From Porphyromonas circumdentaria (GTDB lineage Bacteria > Bacteroidota > Bacteroidia > Bacteroidales > Porphyromonadaceae): 64,000 nucleotides of DNA. The DNA lies in the NCBI RefSeq assembly GCF_900167105.1, contig NZ_FUXE01000008.1, positions 43,219 to 107,218 of the forward strand. Reading direction: 5' to 3'. Numbering within the stretch: position 1 is the stretch's first letter; every line of letters begins with the position of its first letter. The position numbers and the translations under genes were made by a program. The notes beneath the pieces are model-generated. The model worked only from the letters and a program-made list of their open reading frames with translations, was not told the DNA's origin and ran no database searches. Below, piece after piece: positions 36,686 through 44,882 of this stretch.

Positions 36686-37153
36686 ATGGCTAACAAACCA
36701 TTACAGTTCGTTCTTGTAGAACGCAAATTGAACGTCGGCGCAAATGCCGGTAAAGTCGTGCAAATCGCCCAACCAACAGGTAGACATCGAGTGAGTTTTC
36801 GTAATTTTTGTGAGCGTGTGGCGAAATCGACCACATTCAACCGTCAGGAAGTGGAAGCCGTATTGAACTACGCCACCGAGATTGCCAGAGACATCGTAGC
36901 AAATGGCGACATCGTAGAGTTTGGAGATTTGGGTACGCTCAAACCTTCATTCAAGAGTAAATCCGTTCCTAAAGGCGAGGTTTTTAATGTGCAGAAGCAT
37001 ATCGAAAAACCGGTTGTACGTCTCAGCCCATCGAAGAAATACTTTACACTTACCGATGTGAGCTACGAACAAACGACGGCCAAACCCAAGAAAGGCACGA
37101 AACCCTCTGTACCAAAACCTAATGAGGACGAGGACTCAGGTCTGGGAATTTAA
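36686..37153 (+). CDS. HU-like DNA-binding protein (HU-HIG type)
   Basis: The 155-aa protein is of the Bacteroidetes HU-HIG family. It has an N-terminal extension (PLQFVLVERKLNVGANAGK), then the HU fold with helices around FRNFCERVAKSTTFNRQEVEAVLNY and the beta-arm region GDIVEFGDLGTLKPSFKSKS. A disordered Lys/Pro tail ends EDEDSGLGI. It probably binds or bends DNA. Such copies are frequent on Bacteroidetes mobile islands. Its role with the neighbouring transporter is unknown. Confidence 0.85.
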   Translation: MANKPLQFVLVERKLNVGANAGKVVQIAQPTGRHRVSFRNFCERVAKSTTFNRQEVEAVLNYATEIARDIVANGDIVEFGDLGTLKPSFKSKSVPKGEVFNVQKHIEKPVVRLSPSKKYFTLTDVSYEQTTAKPKKGTKPSVPKPNEDEDSGLGI

Positions 37154-37204
37154 TCAATCCTGCGGAGCGATTGCCTCTATCGGCAGTCGCTCCGCTGAAA
37201 TCTC

Positions 37205-37744
37205 ATGTATAAAAAGATGAAAACAGAAGGAATAACAAATGATTTTATAATAGCATTGTGTAGCAATGTCAGAAGCAAGCGAATTCCCGAAGAATACGAT
37301 TTCTTTGGTATGCTAATAGGTGAATGGGATATTATTTGGAACGACCATCTGGAAGATACCGAACCAAGACGAGTAAAGGGTGAATGGATATTCTCCCGAG
37401 TTCTGGATGGAACAGCTGTGCAAGACCTTTTTATAGTTCCCTCTCGCGAAGAACGCCTACAAAATAAACAACCCGATGCAGAATACGGAACGACGCTTCG
37501 CATTTTCAATCCTAAGACTATGGTATGGGATATTTTTTATGGTTGTACGGGTGAAGCTATCCGACTGACGGCTCAAAAGGTAGGCAATGAGATTATCTTG
37601 ACTGAAAACACGACAAAAAAGATGCGATACGTTTTTTCAGACATAAAGGCATTTTCTTTTCTGTGGAGAAAGGAACGAATGGATAAGAATAACGAATGGC
37701 AGATCGTGGCGAAAGTAACGGCAGAGAGAAAACAAAACAGATAA
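37205..37744 (+). CDS. Uncharacterised protein, lipocalin-like (DUF1579-like)
   Basis: The 179-aa soluble protein has no signal peptide. Its centre, FFGMLIGEWDIIWNDH, RVKGEWIFSRVLDGTAVQD and TTLRIFNPKTMVWDIFYG, has the alternating strands and GxW motif of small lipocalin/DUF1579-type barrels. I do not recognise a function. It ends 9 nt before the AraC regulator and is probably co-transcribed with it. A second start exists at codon 5 (MKTEGITN). Confidence 0.55.
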   Translation: MYKKMKTEGITNDFIIALCSNVRSKRIPEEYDFFGMLIGEWDIIWNDHLEDTEPRRVKGEWIFSRVLDGTAVQDLFIVPSREERLQNKQPDAEYGTTLRIFNPKTMVWDIFYGCTGEAIRLTAQKVGNEIILTENTTKKMRYVFSDIKAFSFLWRKERMDKNNEWQIVAKVTAERKQNR

Positions 37745-37753
37745 CGGGAAAGT

Positions 37754-38734
37754 ATGACCATAGAATTTTGTGCAATCAATAAGCCTGAAGATTGGATGGA
37801 GATGGTTGCCGAGCAATTCGGCACATCGGTAACGGATAACGGTTTTACCGTTCCGTCTTCAATCGGCAGCGGCTTTTTCAAGCAATACTACCCGTTGCCG
37901 TGGCTCACATTGACCTACATCAGTTTCGTATCGTACGAACCGATGACAATGGTGCGTCGCTCGGTGCAAAACTCGAAATGGATTCCCGTGATGTTCTACA
38001 TCAACGAGCATAAACATGAGCAGATTATCGGCACAAGCACAAAAACGGTCGGGGTGGACACGCTCGACGGTATCTTTATGCCTTCAAGCAATATCCCTAC
38101 GGAATGGACTTTCGCTCCCAAACGACAGTATGAAAACATCACATTGACTTTCAACAAGGATTGGATAGAGCAAATGGATACGGCTTGCGCAACCTATATC
38201 GGTCGGTTGCTCCAGTCAGACAAGTCTTTTTATCTCTTCGAGACTATCACACCTGCGATGCAACAAGTATTGGAGGGCATCAAGGCGATAGCCAAAAGCG
38301 ATGCGCCTTTCTCTCCCCTTCATTTGCACGGAAAGGCGATAGAATTGCTGACGATATTCCTTGAAAAACTTGAAAAGCGTTCGGAAGTAAAATCTCTTTC
38401 CAACTTGAATTTGAACGATGTGGAAGCAGTCTTCCGTGTCCGTCGCCAGATCTTACAAAGTTTGAACAACGTACCAAGCATTCCCGAACTGGCACGTGAA
38501 ACAGCAATGAGCAGTTCCAAACTACAAAAATGCTTCAAACAGGTCATCGGCAAGGCGATTGCCGAGTATGCCCTATCCGAAAAGATGGAATGGGCAAAAC
38601 GTTTGCTTTCCACTCGTCTTTACTCTGTATCCGAAGTAGGCTATAAAATCGGATATGCCAATCTCAGCCACTTCACGGAGGCTTTCCGCAAATATCACAG
38701 GATAAAACCCAAGCAATATCTCGACTCTTTGTGA
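37754..38734 (+). CDS. AraC-family transcriptional regulator
   Basis: The 326-aa protein has an N-terminal sensor region without clear family and a C-terminal AraC/XylS DNA-binding domain from about residue 225. The first helix-turn-helix is SIPELARETAMSSSKLQKCF and the second is VSEVGYKIGYANLSHFTEAF, followed by KPKQYL. By analogy with YbtA next to YbtPQ it probably controls the siderophore-type transporter and receptor genes of the island. That target is inferred. Confidence 0.85.
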   Translation: MTIEFCAINKPEDWMEMVAEQFGTSVTDNGFTVPSSIGSGFFKQYYPLPWLTLTYISFVSYEPMTMVRRSVQNSKWIPVMFYINEHKHEQIIGTSTKTVGVDTLDGIFMPSSNIPTEWTFAPKRQYENITLTFNKDWIEQMDTACATYIGRLLQSDKSFYLFETITPAMQQVLEGIKAIAKSDAPFSPLHLHGKAIELLTIFLEKLEKRSEVKSLSNLNLNDVEAVFRVRRQILQSLNNVPSIPELARETAMSSSKLQKCFKQVIGKAIAEYALSEKMEWAKRLLSTRLYSVSEVGYKIGYANLSHFTEAFRKYHRIKPKQYLDSL

Positions 38735-38825
38735 GTTTTATGCAATAGGGATATTACTTGCCGTTTGAGGGTTATTTTGCCCTGAACAATCTTCAGAACT
38801 TTGCCTGCAAAAACCATCAGGCAAT

Positions 38826-39104
38826 ATGAAAAGACTTATTAAAAACGCATCTTTTGAGATGCTATTCTCTAATAAAAGTACGGAAGCAACCGATGACCTT
38901 ATCAGAGAAATCATAAAGTTGGGGAATAGTGAAGAAAATCTTGTTTCATTGTTTCGCACATTGAACTTTACTCGATTCCAATTGTGGATGATAGTAGAAA
39001 ACTCAGACATAACCTCCGAAGTGGGAAAAAAATGTGTCAGAGTTGCTCTTGATACTGGAATCTGCAGTTGCTCTACCCGATCTACTCCCCGTAAACTTTT
39101 GTAG
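38826..39104 (+). CDS. Small hypothetical protein, possibly truncated
   Basis: The 92-aa product begins MKRLIKNASFEMLFSNKSTE and is predicted mainly helical for 70 residues. The last 20 residues (VALDTGICSCSTRSTPRKL) have a different composition and may be read-through past a broken end. I recognise no family. It sits at the right edge of the island just before the parC promoter. Confidence 0.35.
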   Translation: MKRLIKNASFEMLFSNKSTEATDDLIREIIKLGNSEENLVSLFRTLNFTRFQLWMIVENSDITSEVGKKCVRVALDTGICSCSTRSTPRKLL

Positions 39105-39112
39105 GAAAAAGG

Positions 39113-39120
39113 TATATTTG
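39113..39120 (+). promoter_or_regulatory. -7 box of parC
   Basis: TATATTTG, 29 nt before the parC ATG. Confidence 0.5.
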
Positions 39121-39149
39121 CTTTCCAAAAACTCTTTTAACTTAAGTCG

Positions 39150-41906
39150 ATGAGTACAGAGACCCACAAGAATGAATATCCCGATGCGGGAGACTTAACC
39201 CCTCAAGAGACAAATCCAGATAAATCTCCTTTGGGGAACAGTTCAGAAAACCTCTCAGGCGATGCTGCCGATGTGCCTTGCCCTAAGGAAGAAGAAGAGG
39301 CAGATATCTCCTCCACTTCAGACGGAAATGATAAAGATCGCGTTCATTCTCTTACCAATATGTATCGTACTTGGTTTCTCGACTATGCCTCGTACGTTAT
39401 TCTGGAGCGTGCCGTTCCCCACATAGACGATGGACTTAAACCCGTTCAAAGGCGCATTCTTCATGCCATGCATCTTTTTGAGAATGGACATTTGCATAAG
39501 GTCGCCAAAATTGTAGGACAAACAATGGCATTTCACCCCCATGGAGATGCCTCTATTAATGATGCCTTGGTGCAATTGGGACAAAAAGGGTATATGGTAA
39601 ATACCCAAGGAAATTGGGGAAACATATTAACGGGAGACGAAGCCGCTGCAGGTCGTTACATCGAAGCCAAACTTTCTCCATTGGCTTTAGAGGTACTCTT
39701 CGACAGCAAACTAACAGAGTGGAAACGCTCGTACGACGGCACAGCATTGGAACCTGTATCACTCCCCGCTCGCTTCCCTCTTCTGTTGGCACAAGGAGCA
39801 GAAGGTATCGCCGTGGGCCTTTCCTCTAAAATTTATCCACACAATCCTAAGGAGTTACTCGAGGCAGCTATAGCCTATTTACGCCGAGAAGAGTTTGTTC
39901 TTTATCCAGACTTCCCAACTGGAGGTTTGCTCGATGCAGAGCGTTATAACGATGGGCTTCGAGGAGGAGTGCTAAAAAGCCGCGCTAAAATAGAGCGTAT
40001 TGGTGACCGTTTGCTCAGTATAACGGAGCTACCTTTTGGGAAAACAACCGCCACTCTCATCGAGTCTATTCTTAAAGCCAACGAAAAGGGCAAGATTAAA
40101 ATCAAACATATAGATGACATGACAGCGGCAACTGCAGATATACGCATACAGTTGCCCACAGGGGTATCTACAGACAAAACAATTGATGGGCTTTACGCCT
40201 TTACAGACTGCGAGGTATCTTTATCCCCCAACGCTTGCGTTATTAAAGATGGAAAACCCCTATTTCTAGGCGTTTCGGAGATTCTCAAGCACAACGTCAA
40301 TCGCACACAACATCTCTTGGAAGAGCAGCTTCGCTACCGTCTATCCGAACTAACCGACAGCCTTTTAGCCGCATCTCTGGAACGCATATTTATAGAAAAC
40401 CGCATCTATAAGGACAAAGAGTTTGAAGAAGCCTCTAACGAAATCGAAGCCCTAACCCATGTACGACAGCGTATTGAGGGGCTTGAAAACATCTCCTTCG
40501 TTCGCCCCATTACCCAAGAAGATCTCAAACGCCTCTTAGGAATCAAAATGGCACGCATACTCCGCTTTAATATCGCCAAACATGAGGAGTTGATTGCCAA
40601 GCTGACGAAGGAGGCCAATAAAGTACGTAAAAACCTTGCCAACAGTACTCAATACACCATTGCGCACTACGAAAACTTACTCAAAGAGTATGGTGAACAG
40701 TGGGCACGTAGGACCACTCTAACCCGTTTCGGGACCATAGAGGCTGTTAAGGTTATAGAAACAACCGAAAAACTTTATATAGACCGAGAGGGAGGCTTCG
40801 TAGGTACAAGCCTTAAAAATGCCGAGTATGTAGCAGACTGCTCCCCCATCGACGACATTATTATAATCTATAAAAACGGAACATACCTTATTACCAAGGT
40901 AGAGGATAAGAAGTTTATCGGAAAGGGAGAGGTAATCTACATCAATCGCTTCCAACGCAACGATGTCCGTACCATATACAATCTCATTTACCGACAGGGT
41001 AAAAAGGGACCCTACTTTATAAAAAGGTGTAGCATAACAGGGATTAACAGAGACAAGATCTACGACCTTACCGATGGTACGGAGCACTCTCGCATTGTTT
41101 ACTTTACGGCCAATTTCAACGGAGAGGCAGAGGTAGTGCGCATCACTCTTAAACCTCAACCTCGCATGCGGGTATTGGTGTTTGAAAAAGATTTTCGAGA
41201 GGTGCCCATAAGGGGTAAAAGCACACGAGGTAATTTGGTTACCCGTGCCGAGATACAGCGTATAGCCCTAAAACAGAGAGGAGGATCTACATTAGGGGGG
41301 AGAAAAGTATGGTTCGACCGAGATGTTCTACGCCTCAACTACAACGAACAGGGAGACTATATTGGAGAGTTTGAGGCCAACGATCGCCTCTTAGTAATCC
41401 GAAAAGACGGTACTGTATATACGACCGACTTCAGCGAGAGCAACCATTTTGCTCCTGACAGCATCCGCATCGAAAAGTATGATGCAGGAAAGGTATGGAG
41501 TACCGTATACAAAGACCCCCAACAGGGATTTTATTATCTCAAAAGGTTTTCAATGGAAGATCAAACTAAACCTATCCTAATGCAAGGTGAAGGTAATGAA
41601 CTGGTCCTTTTCTCAGATACTTACTATGCACGTTTCGGGATTATTTTTGGAGGACATGATGCCGACCGCCCCGAAGAGCTCGTCGAAGCAGCAGATTTCA
41701 TCGGACAGAAAAGCATTCGCGCAAAGGGGAAACGTCTTACAACGCGTCAAGTGATAGCGGTTGAAGAGCGTGCCCCAATTCGTTTTCCCGAACCCATCGC
41801 CCCTGCCAACTTGGACGAGACTAAAGAAAACGAGGAAGATATCGACGATCTTGCAGGGAGGGGCACTTCCAGTGACACTCTTTTTGACGAAGAGATCCAA
41901 GAATAA
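39150..41906 (+). CDS. parC: DNA topoisomerase IV subunit A
   Basis: Type IIA topoisomerase breakage-reunion subunit, 918 aa. After an acidic Ser/Glu-rich tail of about 65 residues comes the GyrA/ParC core: YASYVILERAVPHIDDGLKPVQRRI, the QRDR-like FHPHGDASI, GYMVNTQGNWGN and the active-site tyrosine in GRYIEAKLSP. A C-terminal beta-pinwheel region without a clear GyrA box fits topoisomerase IV rather than gyrase. ParE is not in the window. It is followed at short distance by a DUF3316 protein. Confidence 0.92.
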   Translation: MSTETHKNEYPDAGDLTPQETNPDKSPLGNSSENLSGDAADVPCPKEEEEADISSTSDGNDKDRVHSLTNMYRTWFLDYASYVILERAVPHIDDGLKPVQRRILHAMHLFENGHLHKVAKIVGQTMAFHPHGDASINDALVQLGQKGYMVNTQGNWGNILTGDEAAAGRYIEAKLSPLALEVLFDSKLTEWKRSYDGTALEPVSLPARFPLLLAQGAEGIAVGLSSKIYPHNPKELLEAAIAYLRREEFVLYPDFPTGGLLDAERYNDGLRGGVLKSRAKIERIGDRLLSITELPFGKTTATLIESILKANEKGKIKIKHIDDMTAATADIRIQLPTGVSTDKTIDGLYAFTDCEVSLSPNACVIKDGKPLFLGVSEILKHNVNRTQHLLEEQLRYRLSELTDSLLAASLERIFIENRIYKDKEFEEASNEIEALTHVRQRIEGLENISFVRPITQEDLKRLLGIKMARILRFNIAKHEELIAKLTKEANKVRKNLANSTQYTIAHYENLLKEYGEQWARRTTLTRFGTIEAVKVIETTEKLYIDREGGFVGTSLKNAEYVADCSPIDDIIIIYKNGTYLITKVEDKKFIGKGEVIYINRFQRNDVRTIYNLIYRQGKKGPYFIKRCSITGINRDKIYDLTDGTEHSRIVYFTANFNGEAEVVRITLKPQPRMRVLVFEKDFREVPIRGKSTRGNLVTRAEIQRIALKQRGGSTLGGRKVWFDRDVLRLNYNEQGDYIGEFEANDRLLVIRKDGTVYTTDFSESNHFAPDSIRIEKYDAGKVWSTVYKDPQQGFYYLKRFSMEDQTKPILMQGEGNELVLFSDTYYARFGIIFGGHDADRPEELVEAADFIGQKSIRAKGKRLTTRQVIAVEERAPIRFPEPIAPANLDETKENEEDIDDLAGRGTSSDTLFDEEIQE

Positions 41907-41928
41907 CCCTTATAGACTCCCCAAATCT

Positions 41929-42795
41929 ATGAGACACAGTATTATCAAACTCTACAGCATCCTACTGCTCTTTATAGCTTCCTTTACAACCTATGCCCAA
42001 AATCTCCCTCTAACAAGCACGTACAATGCTACCTCTTTAGGTATAGGGGGTGTTATACTATCGGATGAATATCTAACACCCCTGCGCTACGGAGGTACTA
42101 TCTACAATCTAAGAACGGAGCAAGAAAAATCTCTGACGTGCTCTTTCCCTTCTCTTCTACACTTAGACGCCTCTATTTCTTATGCTAGTACCCTAAACCC
42201 AGCCTACACGGCAAAGATGGATTTTGTACGCGGGGAGCTTCAAGCCGAGGGGCTCTATATTTGGGCACTACCCTATGGCATAAAATTGGCTGCTGGCCCA
42301 GGTCTTCGCCTCACACTGGGCGGACGTTTACACTCTCGTAACGGGAACAATCCTGGTACTCTTGATGCCAAAAGTGATCTGACAATAGGCGCAATACTTG
42401 CCTACCGTCTACCCTTTGAGCAATGGCCTATAGCCATACGTCTGCACACTTCGTACGGAGTATTGGGACTATCGAATCACTTGGAGTACGGAGCCAGTTA
42501 CTACGAACAGGAATTTGTGCGCAATGGTATAATACGAGCTTTTCACTTGACCCACCCCTTCAATCAAAATTATCTCTCAACAAGATTCTCTCTTGACATT
42601 CCGCTTTGGGAAATATGCACACTACACTTAGGCTATCAATGGTCGTTCGATAGGAGCTCGTTAAAGCACCGTATCCGGTCCATGCAGGGACATATCGGAT
42701 TTATCGGCTTCTCCATAGAGCAACTCAGTTTTTGGGGTAGAAGAGCGATGCATAGCGACACGCACAAAACTCTCCTTTTCGACACTTTTCACTAA
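41929..42795 (+). CDS. DUF3316 protein, outer-membrane barrel-like
   Basis: Exported protein of 288 aa. The ATG at 41929 gives a signal peptide (MRHSIIKLYSILLLFIASF ... YAQ). The frame is open further upstream inside parC. TSLGIGGVILSDEYLTPLRY is the DUF3316 opening, and alternating strands such as KLAAGPGLRLTLGGRL suggest a beta-barrel. Its function is unknown. It lies 22 nt after parC. Confidence 0.8.
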   Translation: MRHSIIKLYSILLLFIASFTTYAQNLPLTSTYNATSLGIGGVILSDEYLTPLRYGGTIYNLRTEQEKSLTCSFPSLLHLDASISYASTLNPAYTAKMDFVRGELQAEGLYIWALPYGIKLAAGPGLRLTLGGRLHSRNGNNPGTLDAKSDLTIGAILAYRLPFEQWPIAIRLHTSYGVLGLSNHLEYGASYYEQEFVRNGIIRAFHLTHPFNQNYLSTRFSLDIPLWEICTLHLGYQWSFDRSSLKHRIRSMQGHIGFIGFSIEQLSFWGRRAMHSDTHKTLLFDTFH

Positions 42796-42804
42796 AGAGA
42801 CCGT

Positions 42805-43872
42805 ATGATGAGATACTTTATAATCGGCCTATTTTTTCTGTTGGGGATTATGAGTAGTTGTTCTACTCTCAACGATTACGACCCCTCTCCTCTAAAGAAC
42901 TACGATGCACTCTGGAAGATTTTAGACGAAGGGTACTGCTATTTTGACGAAAAACTTCCCGCCGACTCTACCTGGCAAGATATGTATTTGAAGCATCTTC
43001 CAAAAATTCACGCTGGAATGTCTCAAGACTCTCTCTTTGATGTTATGTCCGATCTTCTTGCCGAACTAAAAGATGGGCACGTCAATCTCTTCTCTCCCTT
43101 TGATTTAAGCAGATACAGTAAGTGGCATAGTGACTATCCCACCCACCTAAACACAAGTGTACGTAACCGTTACTTAGGGAATAAATACCGCATAGCAGGA
43201 GGGTTATATTACGCTCCCATTAAATATCTCGACCACGAGAAAGACAGCATCGGATACATTGTATACAACAGTTTTGCGTCAAGCATTACCCTATCGAACA
43301 TAGCCTCTGCTTTCGTCCGCCTTAAATCATGTAAAGCCTTAATTATAGATATCCGTAACAATGGTGGAGGTAATCTTAATTACTCCACTCTTTTTGCCTC
43401 TCACTTTGCCCCTCAACGCACCCTGACGGGCTATATGCGCCATAAGACGGGGCCAGGGCATAAAGACTTCTCTCCCCCCTCTCCTGTCTACATTGACACC
43501 TTGAAGCAGGGCGTTAAATGGTTCCGCCCCGTGGTAGTACTCGTGAATCGTGGTGTATATAGTGCTGCTAACGACTTTGCAGTTATTACCAAGGAGCTTC
43601 CCTACGTAACCCTCATGGGCGATAAAACGGGAGGAGGCGGAGGACTACCTACCAGTAGCGAACTCCCCAACGGTTGGGCGGTACGCTATTCTTCCTCTAT
43701 CTTAACTGATGCTCGAGACAGGAGTATAGAGTTTGGTATAGATCCTCATTACCCAGTCTCCTTAAAAGAGGAAGATGTAAAAGAGGGGAAAGATACCCTA
43801 ATAGAGGAAGCTATTGTATACCTCAACAATCGGATTCAAAGATCAAGAGAAAAAGGTTACTATGAAAAGTAA
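42805..43872 (+). CDS. S41-family peptidase, lipoprotein
   Basis: C-terminal-processing-type serine protease at the cell envelope, 355 aa. It has a lipoprotein signal (lipobox MSSC near residue 19), the tail-binding SIGYIVYNSFA, KALIIDIRNNGGGNL, the nucleophile serine in VLVNRGVYSAANDFA and the region with the general-base lysine in TLMGDKTGGGGG. No clear PDZ domain is present. It lies 9 nt after the DUF3316 gene, so the two are likely in one transcript. The substrate is unknown. Confidence 0.88.
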   Translation: MMRYFIIGLFFLLGIMSSCSTLNDYDPSPLKNYDALWKILDEGYCYFDEKLPADSTWQDMYLKHLPKIHAGMSQDSLFDVMSDLLAELKDGHVNLFSPFDLSRYSKWHSDYPTHLNTSVRNRYLGNKYRIAGGLYYAPIKYLDHEKDSIGYIVYNSFASSITLSNIASAFVRLKSCKALIIDIRNNGGGNLNYSTLFASHFAPQRTLTGYMRHKTGPGHKDFSPPSPVYIDTLKQGVKWFRPVVVLVNRGVYSAANDFAVITKELPYVTLMGDKTGGGGGLPTSSELPNGWAVRYSSSILTDARDRSIEFGIDPHYPVSLKEEDVKEGKDTLIEEAIVYLNNRIQRSREKGYYEK

Positions 43873-43990
43873 CCCTTAAGAAAGCCCCGATATAAAAAGT
43901 AGCAAAAAAGATCGTCTAATATACTTACTGCAAAGAATAGTAATGAAGAGATCTATTTCAAACGATTTTTTCTATTTTCAGAAAAAGTAT

Positions 43991-43998
43991 TACCTTCG
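43991..43998 (+). promoter_or_regulatory. Probable -7 box of tRNA-Leu
   Basis: TACCTTCG, 13 nt before the tRNA, the same TTCG variant as in the rocD promoter. Confidence 0.4.
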
Positions 43999-44011
43999 CA
44001 GGCGAAACAGC

Positions 44012-44093
44012 GCGGATGTGGTGTAATTGGTAGCCACGCTAGACTTAGGATCTAGTGCTGAGAGGCGTGGGGGTTCGAGTCCCCCCATCCGCA
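44012..44093 (+). tRNA. tRNA-Leu (TAG)
   Basis: An 82-nt class II tRNA without encoded CCA. The acceptor is GCGGATG/CATCCGC with discriminator A. The anticodon stem is CTAGA/TCTAG and the loop CTTAGGA gives TAG. It has a long variable arm (TGCTGAGAGGCGT) and T-loop GGTTCGAGTCC. It reads CUA/CUN leucine codons. Confidence 0.95.
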
Positions 44094-44113
44094 CTCTATA
44101 AAAGAATTTTGAT

Positions 44114-44150
44114 GCCCTTTCTTTTCAAAAAAGAGAGGGCTTTTTATTTT
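44114..44150 (+). terminator. Terminator of tRNA-Leu
   Basis: GCCCTTTCTTTT pairs with AAAAGAGAGGGC (one G-T pair), followed by TTTTTATTTT. Confidence 0.8.
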
Positions 44151-44175
44151 CTCTTTCTCTCCCCAAAAACAATCC

Positions 44176-44523
44176 TTACAACAGATAGTTCCAAAGATAG
44201 TAATCTTGAAAATCGGTAAACATATGGAGTAGTAGACCTATTCCAATGGGACGCCACCACCAAGCCCACCCCCACTTTTCATAGGGCAGTATAACTATAA
44301 TAAAATAAACCCCAATAGCCCAATAAGAGTGTAACGGATGAAAATTGATGCTACAACGATTGGGGTCAAACATCGGCTCTGCCAAGAGATGATCTAAATC
44401 GACCAACATAGTTGCCAACATAACCCAATAAACTTTCCAAAAATTCTTTCTCGCATACCAATAAGCTATAAGCATAGGAGCTAAAAAATGCAGGCTATAA
44501 TGCACTATAATTTGAAGGCTCAT
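44176..44523 (-). CDS. DUF6122 membrane protein
   Basis: The 115-aa protein has three or four hydrophobic segments and conserved motifs HYSLHFLAPMLIAYWYAR, MLVDLDHLLAEP (Asp-His pair) and LLLHMFTDFQDY. These match the Bacteroidetes DUF6122 family and recall YdjM-type membrane hydrolases, but catalysis is not established. It is a single gene with its own promoter. Confidence 0.8.
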   Translation of the reverse strand: MSLQIIVHYSLHFLAPMLIAYWYARKNFWKVYWVMLATMLVDLDHLLAEPMFDPNRCSINFHPLHSYWAIGVYFIIVILPYEKWGWAWWWRPIGIGLLLHMFTDFQDYYLWNYLL

Positions 44524-44556
44524 CCCTCGACAATGGTTTTATAATCTTACAAGCAA

Positions 44557-44590
44557 CAAAAGTACTACACAGAGGGTTAATGAACGCAAA
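44557..44590 (-). promoter_or_regulatory. Promoter of the DUF6122 gene
   Basis: Minus strand: TTTG (44587-44590), 22 nt, TACTTTTG (44557-44564), about 33 nt before the ATG. The spacer is slightly longer than consensus. Confidence 0.5.
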
Positions 44591-44830
44591 GGGTGTTGCA
44601 GTAACCCAACCGCGAGAATCGAGATTAGCATCATTCGAAAAACGCATCCGAGACGCAACGTTGTCTCTTAACGGCTAAGCTCAAGGACTAAGGGAGTATA
44701 GAGAGACAACAACCCGAGTTAAGCATTAACAGCAATACAAAGAGTACCCATGTCGTGCAACCTTGCAAAAGAGGGAGTATGCAAGTTACATTTATTGCCT
44801 CTAAAAAATACATTCATAAGGAAAATAGAC
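44591..44830. other. Gap between DUF6122 gene and nhaA promoter
   Basis: I see no gene or recognised RNA here. It is divergent promoter space with no repeat of note. Confidence 0.4.
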
Positions 44831-44838
44831 TACCTTTG
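44831..44838 (+). promoter_or_regulatory. -7 box of nhaA
   Basis: TACCTTTG, 44 nt before the ATG at 44883. Confidence 0.5.
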
Positions 44839-44882
44839 CCTCGCAGAGATTAAAGCCTTTTCTTAAAACTGTAACTAAAAAG

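Larger units (their letters stand above)
32018..39110. mobile_element. Decayed integrative island beside tRNA-Phe
   Basis: This is an accessory block between tRNA-Phe and parC. It contains an integrase remnant, a siderophore-type ABC transporter pair, a truncated TonB receptor, an HU-like protein, an uncharacterised protein, an AraC regulator and an orphan ORF. Its base composition looks more GC-rich than the flanks by eye. No conjugation or intact recombination gene remains. The right boundary is approximate, since I found no clear copy of the tRNA 3' end there. The mobile origin is inferred from the tRNA and integrase context. Confidence 0.5.

Noticed and set aside
39068..39077. TTGCTCTACC near the right end of the island, complementary to GGTAGAGCAA inside tRNA-Phe (31897-31906), as a possible attachment site copy
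   Set aside because: Only 10 nt, in inverted orientation and from the D-arm rather than the tRNA 3' end, so chance is more likely.
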